From positions 1 to 7,471 of the forward strand of contig JAQBWI010000047.1 of the NCBI GenBank assembly GCA_027625355.1: a DNA stretch of 7,471 nt. Reading direction: 5' to 3'. Position numbers and translations under genes: made by a program. The DNA is from Pseudomonadota bacterium. GTDB lineage: Bacteria > Pseudomonadota > Alphaproteobacteria > HIMB59 > GCA-002718135. Shown here piece by piece: positions 1 to 5,539 of this stretch. Below the pieces are notes generated by a model, which worked only from the letters and a program-made list of their open reading frames with translations, had not been told where the DNA came from and searched no databases. Positions within the stretch are counted from its first letter, which is position 1. Each line of letters starts with the position of its first letter.

Positions 1-3
1 TAA

Positions 4-1455
4 ATGAAAGAAATTTTAAAAATTGGTTTTGTTGGGACGGCAATTAGTCCCTATTATGCCGAGGAGCAAAAAGTTAGAAAAAATTCAGAAACTCAACTTA
101 AAAAATTATTACAAAATTATGATGTTGAACTAATATCATTTCATAAAACTATTTTTTCTAAAGAAGATTCAATAGAAGCTGAAAAATTTTTAAAAAATAA
201 AGTTGATTTTTTATTAATTCAAACAAGTTCATGTAGCTCAGGTGAACAATTATATCCACTTTGTAATATTTCGTCTAAAATTGGTGTTTGGGCAGTACCA
301 GATATAGAAAAAGAAGGTGATGTAAGATTGCACTCATTAGTTTCTACAAGTCACTACTTAGGAATAATTAAAAAAACACTTTCTGACAGAAAAATTAAAA
401 CAAAATGGTTTTACAATTATGCTGATACTGAAGAATTCAAAAATAAATTTTTAATCACTATTAAATCTTTAATTGCTCATAAAAAACTAAAACAATCTAG
501 AATAGGTTTAATTGGTGGAATTTCTCCAGGATTTGACAATATGATAGTTAATAATGATAAAATCAAACAAAATATTGGTACAATAATTGATGAAGCAACA
601 ATTTTAGAATTAGTAGATAAAGCAAAAAATTTTAAACAATCAATAATTGATGAAGAAATTAAAAAAATTAAAAATGCCGCTACAGCTATTACCGTATCAG
701 ATAATGACTCTTTTAATAAAGTAACACGGGTATATTTTGCATTGAAACAAATGCGTGAAGAAAATAATTGGGATTCGTTAGCTGTTCAATGCTGGTCTCA
801 GTTTCAAGAACTTTATGGTATAGCTCCATGTATGGCTTATGGATGGATGGGTAGTGAAGACGGTATAGCGGTATCTTGTGAAGGAGACGTGCAAGGTGCT
901 ATAAGTATGCTTTTATTAAATTACATATCAAATACTGAAAAATCATCTACTCTTCTTGATTTAGCTACTTTTGATAAGGAAGCTGATGCTGTACTAATGT
1001 GGCATTGTGGAGTTTCTCCTAGACATTTTGCTAATGAAGATGGAATAAAATGGGTTGATCACAGTACACTTGGGCGTAAAACTGAAAAAAAATATGGTAT
1101 TGCTGGCGATCAAGTATTTAAACCACAATCATCAACAACAGCTTATTTGGGTAATAATGCAAGTAGGCTATTAATCTTAAACTCTGAAATTTTTAATCAC
1201 ACAAATAAAGGGTATGATGGAACGAGAGGTTGGTTTAAGGAAACTAAATTAAATAGAACAAATATTTCAGCAGAGAATCTTATTAATACATTAAATATGG
1301 TTGGGCATGAACATCATTATGCTGTTGGGCAAGGTGATCATAGTAAAGAATTATTAGAATTTGCAGCTTGGAATGATCTAAAGCTAGTAGAAGAGATTCC
1401 TTTGGTAGATTATATTTCTCCAAAGGATAACGAATCAAATAATTTAGTTATTTGA
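4..1455 (+). CDS. L-fucose/L-arabinose isomerase superfamily protein (aldose-ketose isomerase)
   Basis: Predicted cytoplasmic metal-dependent aldose-ketose isomerase of the FucI/AraA superfamily, 483 aa. There is no signal peptide or membrane segment. The N-terminal part (about 1-165) looks like the alpha/beta domain of this fold (IGFVGTAISP at 7-16, DFLLIQTSSCSSG at 68-80). A second alpha/beta domain follows (RIGLIGGISPGFD at 166-178; CWSQFQELYG at 263-272; SCEGDVQGAI at 291-300). The C-terminal domain carries HCGVSPRHF (334-342) and GHEHHYAVGQGDH (434-446). By family analogy, E293 and a His of the 435-438 cluster are candidate metal ligands, with an Asp near 319-324 as the third; this is inferred without alignment. 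At 483 aa it is shorter than E. coli FucI (about 590) and close to AraA in size. The TAA at 1-3 touches the ATG, so an upstream gene may end there; no ribosome binding site is visible within the window. The downstream GH51 arabinofuranosidase suggests a pentose such as L-arabinose, but L-fucose, D-arabinose or another aldose cannot be excluded. The superfamily call is firm; the substrate is not. Confidence 0.88.
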   Translation: MKEILKIGFVGTAISPYYAEEQKVRKNSETQLKKLLQNYDVELISFHKTIFSKEDSIEAEKFLKNKVDFLLIQTSSCSSGEQLYPLCNISSKIGVWAVPDIEKEGDVRLHSLVSTSHYLGIIKKTLSDRKIKTKWFYNYADTEEFKNKFLITIKSLIAHKKLKQSRIGLIGGISPGFDNMIVNNDKIKQNIGTIIDEATILELVDKAKNFKQSIIDEEIKKIKNAATAITVSDNDSFNKVTRVYFALKQMREENNWDSLAVQCWSQFQELYGIAPCMAYGWMGSEDGIAVSCEGDVQGAISMLLLNYISNTEKSSTLLDLATFDKEADAVLMWHCGVSPRHFANEDGIKWVDHSTLGRKTEKKYGIAGDQVFKPQSSTTAYLGNNASRLLILNSEIFNHTNKGYDGTRGWFKETKLNRTNISAENLINTLNMVGHEHHYAVGQGDHSKELLEFAAWNDLKLVEEIPLVDYISPKDNESNNLVI

Positions 1456-1467
1456 TAAATTAAAAAT

Positions 1468-1472
1468 GGAGG
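1468..1472 (+). promoter_or_regulatory. Strong Shine-Dalgarno site of the binding-protein gene
   Basis: GGAGG, four bases before the ATG at 1477. It is the best ribosome binding site in the window, and the 21-base gap holding it has no room for a separate promoter. A strong site fits the usual need for excess periplasmic binding protein over the membrane subunits. Confidence 0.85.
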
Positions 1473-1476
1473 AAAA

Positions 1477-2727
1477 ATGAAATTTAAAATTAAATTTATT
1501 ACTCTTGCAATAATCAGTTTATTTTTTTCTAAATTAGTTAGTGCTGAAACTGCTCCAGGATTTGGATCTTGGGATGATGTTTTAAAAGCTGCTGATGGTG
1601 GTCAAGTAAATGTTTATATGTGGGGTGGTTCTGATGCTATTAATGGTTTTGTTGATGATTTTTATGGTGTTCCGCTAAAAGAAAAATACAATATTACCCT
1701 TAATAGAGTTCCTTTAGCCGGAACTGTTGATGCTGTAAACCAGGTATTAAGTGAAAAAGAAGCTGGCGTTACTGGCGATAATGGTAACATTGATTTAATT
1801 TGGATCAATGGAGAAAACTTTTGGACTCTTAAACAAGCTCAGTTGTTGTATGGACCTTTTGCTGCAGGACTTCCAAATAGTAAATTTGTTGCATGGGATA
1901 ATCCAGCCGTAAATTTAGACTTTGGTAGACCAGTAGATGGAATGGAAAGTCCGTGGTCTAGTGCGCAATTCCACTTCATGTATGACTCAGCTAGAAATAA
2001 CTATGATGATATGCCTAGAAGTTATGCTGAACTAAGTGATTGGATTGCAGCTAACCCTGGAAGATTTACTTATATAAGACCTGGAAAAGGTGGTTTTGTA
2101 GGGACTCGTTTTGTCAAACAAATCTTCTTTGAATTAAGTGGTGGCCAAGAACAATGGGTAGGTCCTTTTAATCAAGAATTATATGACAAATGGGCTCCTA
2201 AAGTTTGGGAATTACTAAATTCATGGGAAAAAAATCTATGGAGAAGCGGTGAAACATATCCAAAAGACAACGCTGAAATGCATAGTCTTTTCGCTAACGG
2301 TGAAGTAGACTTAGATTTCACACAATCGCCTCGTGGAGCTGGTCCAACAAACACTGCTGGAACCACACCACCAACTTCAAGAGCATTTGCTTTTTATGAT
2401 AATATGATTGGTGATTTTAACTATTGGGCTATTCCTTACAATGCGCCTAATAAAGCAGCTGCATTAGTATATGCTAACTTAGTATTAGAGCCAGAACTTC
2501 AAGCTGCGCAAGTACAACCAGCTAACGGTTTTTGTTGTGGATGGGGTATCAGTACTGCAAAAGTAACTGATGCTGCTGGTAAGGCAGCTATCAATGATGC
2601 TCAAAATAATCTAGGTGATGCCGCTGAAGATCAGAACATTTTAGCTAAAGCTCTTGTTTCTGACATAGCCGCAGAATACCAAGATTTAATTGAAGCTGAT
2701 TGGGAAGCAAACGTACTTCTTAAGTAA
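1477..2727 (+). CDS. YnjB-family ABC transporter periplasmic substrate-binding protein
   Basis: Periplasmic solute receptor of an ABC importer, 416 aa. A Sec signal peptide covers residues 1-23: Lys-rich start, hydrophobic core about 7-20, and a VSA cleavage site before ET at 24. No lipobox is seen, so the protein should be soluble. Recognition as YnjB-like rests on the stretch with VYMWGGSDAING (46-57), NITLNRVPL (72-80), DAVNQVLSEKEAG (85-97) and DLIWINGENF (106-115), which resembles E. coli YnjB. Later family-like blocks are YGPFAAGLPN (125-134), SPWSSAQFHFMYD (158-170) and RPGKGGFVGTRF (201-212). The substrate of YnjB is not established; it belongs to the broad type of receptors that includes iron, thiamine and polyamine binders. 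The only two cysteines are adjacent, C353-C354. Its neighbours, permeases and ATPase downstream and a sugar isomerase upstream, argue for a sugar-containing ligand here. Codon use looks less AT-extreme than in the GH51 gene, as expected for an abundant protein. The start is fixed by the GGAGG site and the signal peptide. Confidence 0.9.
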   Translation: MKFKIKFITLAIISLFFSKLVSAETAPGFGSWDDVLKAADGGQVNVYMWGGSDAINGFVDDFYGVPLKEKYNITLNRVPLAGTVDAVNQVLSEKEAGVTGDNGNIDLIWINGENFWTLKQAQLLYGPFAAGLPNSKFVAWDNPAVNLDFGRPVDGMESPWSSAQFHFMYDSARNNYDDMPRSYAELSDWIAANPGRFTYIRPGKGGFVGTRFVKQIFFELSGGQEQWVGPFNQELYDKWAPKVWELLNSWEKNLWRSGETYPKDNAEMHSLFANGEVDLDFTQSPRGAGPTNTAGTTPPTSRAFAFYDNMIGDFNYWAIPYNAPNKAAALVYANLVLEPELQAAQVQPANGFCCGWGISTAKVTDAAGKAAINDAQNNLGDAAEDQNILAKALVSDIAAEYQDLIEADWEANVLLK

Positions 2728-2733
2728 ATAAAT

Positions 2734-3609
2734 ATGGGCGGGGAAAGATTAAAAATTATATTATCTTTAACCCCGCCTCTACTAATAATTATAACTCTTT
2801 TTTTTGGCGGCATATTATACGGACTACTACAAAGTCTTGGATATCAACCAGCAATTGGAAAATACGATATTAATTTTTCTGCTTACTATAACGTCTTATT
2901 TTCTGAGAGATATGCAAGAATGTTTTGGACAGGTTTGGGACTTAATCTTTGGGTAAGTTTTGCAAGTACTTTTTTAGCAGCTGTATTTGCATTATTTGCT
3001 GCACTTGCCATTAGAAAAACTTTTTTTGCTAAAACAATTTGCAATTTTATTTATTCTTTAAACCTTCCTATGCCGCACTTAGTTGTTGCAGTAGGTATGA
3101 TTTTTGTTTTTTCTCAAAGCGGTTTGCTGGCACGCTTTGCATCTCAACTTGGATTTATTAACAGTCCTGGGGAATTTCCTGTTTTAGTTAGAGATAAATA
3201 CGGCTTTGGAATTATTCTAGCGTATATATGGAAAGAAGCTGCATTTTTTTTCATCATATTAATGTCTGTTCTTCAGTCATTAGGTGAAAATTTTGAAGAA
3301 CTAGCTCAAAGTTTAGGCGCTAATAAATGGCAAAGATTTCGTTACGTGATACTACCATTAGTGATGCCAAATCTTTTTTCTGCCTCTATAATTGTATTTG
3401 CTTTTAGTTTTGGTGCATATGAAGTCCCTGCTCTTTTAGGAGTTATTTATCCTCAAATGTTGCCAGTGATGGCTTTTGAGTTTTTCTTAAATCCAGATTT
3501 AAATGCTCGTAGTGAAGGGATGGCTTTGAGTATAATCATCGCTCTTATTGTTATGATTTTAGTAATTATTTATTTTTGGTTAACACAAGCAAAAATTAGA
3601 AAAGACTAA
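2734..3609 (+). CDS. ABC transporter permease 1 (matches the N-terminal half of YnjC)
   Basis: Inner-membrane permease, 291 aa, with about six hydrophobic segments (near 8-33, 66-92, 108-128, 158-180, 213-236 and 262-284). The cytoplasmic EAA coupling loop, which docks on the ATPase, lies at about 189-215 with ELAQSLGANKWQRF and ILPLVMP. Together with permease 2 it corresponds to E. coli YnjC, a single protein of about 511 aa carrying two permease units. The start ATG lies six bases after the TAA of the binding-protein gene and has no recognisable Shine-Dalgarno sequence. Its first codons form the 5' arm of a GC-rich hairpin. No in-frame ATG, GTG or TTG follows before the end of TM1, so this start is retained. 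A T8 run (2798-2805) and another long T run near 3244 lie inside the gene but the frame stays open. It ends in a TAATG overlap with permease 2. The permease call is secure; the YnjC assignment leans on the neighbouring YnjB-like protein. Confidence 0.9.
   Translation: MGGERLKIILSLTPPLLIIITLFFGGILYGLLQSLGYQPAIGKYDINFSAYYNVLFSERYARMFWTGLGLNLWVSFASTFLAAVFALFAALAIRKTFFAKTICNFIYSLNLPMPHLVVAVGMIFVFSQSGLLARFASQLGFINSPGEFPVLVRDKYGFGIILAYIWKEAAFFFIILMSVLQSLGENFEELAQSLGANKWQRFRYVILPLVMPNLFSASIIVFAFSFGAYEVPALLGVIYPQMLPVMAFEFFLNPDLNARSEGMALSIIIALIVMILVIIYFWLTQAKIRKD
2737..2777 (+). promoter_or_regulatory. GC-rich hairpin at the binding-protein/permease junction
   Basis: GGCGGGG (2737-2743) followed by AAAGAT (2744-2749) pairs with ATCTTT (2763-2768) and CCCCGCC (2771-2777), giving 13 base pairs with a two-base AA bulge (2769-2770) and a 13-base AT-rich loop. 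The seven-pair G+C block is exceptional in this AT-rich sequence. The stem starts one base after the start codon of permease 1 and fully overlaps its coding region. It could shield the 3' end of the upstream binding-protein message, reduce permease translation, or both. No T-run follows directly (a T8 run begins 20 bases later), so it is not a canonical terminator. The pairing is seen directly; the role is inferred. Confidence 0.65.
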
Positions 3610-4472
3610 TGAACAGTAATCTCAAAAAAATTAATATTTATGCCATCTATTTGGGGGCAATTATATTAATTCTACCCCTCATAGCTTTTTTTATTAATGC
3701 ATTTTCTTTTAGGTGGTTTTATCCTCAAGTTATTCCAAAAGAGTTAAGTTTGCAAGCTTGGGTAAGATTAAAATTAATTCCAAAATCAGGACAAAGAAGT
3801 TTTGAAGGCTTTATAGATCTTTGGGCTAGTAATCCTGCTGTTATCAAAGCTTTAATAAATAGTTTAACTATTGGATTTCTAGTTACAGTCGTTTCAATTA
3901 TAATAGCCCTACCAGCAGCGAGAGTATTAGGATTACTAAACTTTCGTTTTAAAAAATTAATAATATTTATTATGGTGTCACCAACCATTTTACCTCCTAT
4001 AGCTTTTGTACTGGGCTTAAATATTAATTTTATTTCTTTAGGCTTTTCAGGAAGTTTTCTTGGAGTTTGTTTGGTTCACTTAGTTCCTATAATGCCATAT
4101 GTTGTGTTAACAATGACAGGAATATTTGCAAATTATAATCCTGATTTTGAGCATCAGGCAAGAACACTGGGAGCAAATAAAACAAAAACATTTTTCTTAA
4201 TCACCCTTCCTGCTATTGCACCTGGTATGGTTGTTGCAGCTTTATTTGCTTTTCTAGTTTCATGGAGTCAATATTTATTAACTTTTTTAATAGGTGCAGG
4301 AAAAGTAATGACTCTGCCTTTGTTGGTTTTTTCGACAGCATCTTCAGGAAACCCGGCTCTTACAGCAGCAATTTCAATAATATTTATTTTTCCAGCCATT
4401 CTTATCCTATTTTTTACCTCTAAATTTGTATCAGGAGAGTCTGGAGCAACAAGTGGATTTGGTAAAATTTAA
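3609..4472 (+). CDS. ABC transporter permease 2 (matches the C-terminal half of YnjC)
   Basis: Second inner-membrane permease subunit, 287 aa. TM1 is at about 12-33. The periplasmic stretch FSFRWFYPQVIPKELS (32-47) is a pattern I associate with YnjC-like permeases. Further hydrophobic segments lie near 84-108, 117-139, 149-172, 204-228 and 250-271. The EAA-type loop is at about 181-206 (EHQARTLGANK, then ITLPAIAPGM); the usual Glu-Ala-Ala reads E-H-Q-A here, a common kind of variation. The start codon overlaps the previous stop (TAATG at 3607-3611), and no good Shine-Dalgarno site precedes it, so translation probably depends on ribosomes finishing permease 1. The tail after 272 is Gly/Ser-rich and presumably cytoplasmic. 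It should pair with permease 1 as a heterodimer bound to two copies of the ATPase. Confidence 0.9.
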   Translation: MNSNLKKINIYAIYLGAIILILPLIAFFINAFSFRWFYPQVIPKELSLQAWVRLKLIPKSGQRSFEGFIDLWASNPAVIKALINSLTIGFLVTVVSIIIALPAARVLGLLNFRFKKLIIFIMVSPTILPPIAFVLGLNINFISLGFSGSFLGVCLVHLVPIMPYVVLTMTGIFANYNPDFEHQARTLGANKTKTFFLITLPAIAPGMVVAALFAFLVSWSQYLLTFLIGAGKVMTLPLLVFSTASSGNPALTAAISIIFIFPAILILFFTSKFVSGESGATSGFGKI

Positions 4473-4474
4473 AT

Positions 4475-4479
4475 GAGGA
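4475..4479 (+). promoter_or_regulatory. Shine-Dalgarno site of the ATPase gene
   Basis: GAGGA, four bases before the ATG at 4484, in the 11-base gap after permease 2. It fixes the ATPase start and allows independent initiation, unlike the coupled permease 2. Confidence 0.75.
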
Positions 4480-4483
4480 AAAT

Positions 4484-5539
4484 ATGAGTGATTTAAAAAT
4501 TATAAATTTAGTTAAAAACTTTCAAGGCATGAATAGGCCAGCGGTAAATAATGTTAATCTAGATATTAATAGTGGAGAACTTGTTGCTTTTTTAGGACCT
4601 TCGGGATGTGGTAAAACTACCATTTTAAAAATGATTACAGGTCTATTTGATCCTGATAACGGAGATATAACCTTAGATGACAAAACACTTTTAACTACAC
4701 CCACAGAAAAAAGAGGTGTTGTAATGGTTTTTCAAAATTATCTTTTATTTCCTTATATGAATGTAAATGAGAATGTGGGATTTGCATTGAAGATGAAGGG
4801 CATAGAACAAAGTATTATAGATACAAAAGTAAGAGAGATGTTAGATTTAGTTAAGTTACCTGATATTGGATTAAGAAAACCAAAACAATTATCAGGTGGA
4901 CAGCAACAGCGAGTAGCATTGGCAAGAGCATTAATTGCAACTCCTCGATTACTTTTGCTAGATGAGCCACTAAGTAATCTTGATGCACATTTAAGGGATG
5001 AAATGAGAGAACTTATAGTCACTATTCAAAAAAAACTTAATGTTACAACTATTTTTGTTACCCATGATCAAGAAGAAGCCGTTCTATTAGCAGATAAAAT
5101 TGCCTTAATATTTGATGGTGAATTACAAAACTACACTTCGCCTAAAAATTATTATGAACGACCAAAAAATACTAAGGCTGCTAAGTTTTTTGGTGGTGTT
5201 AATTTTATAAAAACCAAAAAAAATAATAATCAGCTTGAATCAGAATTAGGTAACTTAATTTATGATGGAAATAATATAGATGAATTAGAAATTGAAAATA
5301 TTGTGACCATAAGACCAGAGAATATAAAAATATCTGACAAAGATGAATATGATCATAATTCATTTAAGGGTCTAATTAAATCTGTAATTTTCTCAGGCAC
5401 ACATACTAGATATAAAATATTAATAAAAAATATTGAATTAGAATGCTCCCTACAATCAGTAGGAATTAATAATATAAAAGAAAATGATGAAATATATGTT
5501 CACTTACCCAAAAATAAAATTTGGGGAATGAATGACTAA
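4484..5539 (+). CDS. ABC transporter ATP-binding protein with C-terminal TOBE-type domain
   Basis: Cytoplasmic ATPase that powers the importer, 351 aa. All motor motifs are intact: Walker A GPSGCGKTT (38-46), Q-loop Q84 in VFQNYLLFP, signature LSGGQ (136-140), Walker B LLLLDEP (156-162) with catalytic E161, D-loop SNLD (164-167) and switch H194 in THDQEEA. After the nucleotide-binding domain (about 1-235) comes a C-terminal domain with VTIRPENIKI (274-283), typical of the TOBE regions of PotA/FbpC/MalK-type ATPases. E. coli YnjD is only about 217 aa and lacks such an extension, so this subunit looks more like the PotA/FbpC kind than like YnjD. The C-terminal part is Asn/Lys-rich and diverged. 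Such domains can bind regulators or ligands, but nothing here shows this one does. Its last eight bases overlap the start of the GH51 gene. Confidence 0.95.
   Translation: MSDLKIINLVKNFQGMNRPAVNNVNLDINSGELVAFLGPSGCGKTTILKMITGLFDPDNGDITLDDKTLLTTPTEKRGVVMVFQNYLLFPYMNVNENVGFALKMKGIEQSIIDTKVREMLDLVKLPDIGLRKPKQLSGGQQQRVALARALIATPRLLLLDEPLSNLDAHLRDEMRELIVTIQKKLNVTTIFVTHDQEEAVLLADKIALIFDGELQNYTSPKNYYERPKNTKAAKFFGGVNFIKTKKNNNQLESELGNLIYDGNNIDELEIENIVTIRPENIKISDKDEYDHNSFKGLIKSVIFSGTHTRYKILIKNIELECSLQSVGINNIKENDEIYVHLPKNKIWGMND
5523..5527 (+). promoter_or_regulatory. Shine-Dalgarno site of the GH51 gene, inside the ATPase gene
   Basis: GGGGA within the last ATPase codons, four bases before the ATG at 5532. 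It supports that start for the GH51 gene and indicates close translational coupling. Confidence 0.6.

Noticed and set aside
1..3. TAA as proof of an upstream gene ending in the window
   Set aside because: Three bases are compatible with a preceding stop codon but cannot show its frame or identity, so no feature is listed.
1441..1461. Small inverted repeat AATTTA/TAAATT around the stop of the isomerase gene
   Set aside because: Only six A-T pairs with a nine-base loop, expected often by chance in sequence this AT-rich, and with no terminator T-run.
1456..1476. Separate promoter for the transporter genes in the isomerase/receptor gap
   Set aside because: The gap is 21 bases and largely taken up by the ribosome binding site. 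A promoter inside the isomerase gene cannot be told apart from background in AT-rich sequence.
2172..2366. Minus-strand open frame of 64 codons inside the binding-protein gene
   Set aside because: It lies opposite a clear conserved gene, shows no recognisable domain, and is a by-product of codon use on the other strand. The same reasoning applies to the other short minus-strand frames in this window.
2737..2805. Intrinsic terminator formed by the GC hairpin and the T8 run
   Set aside because: The T-run starts 20 bases after the stem, whereas an intrinsic terminator needs it directly after. The sequence is also inside the coding region of a permease the transporter needs.
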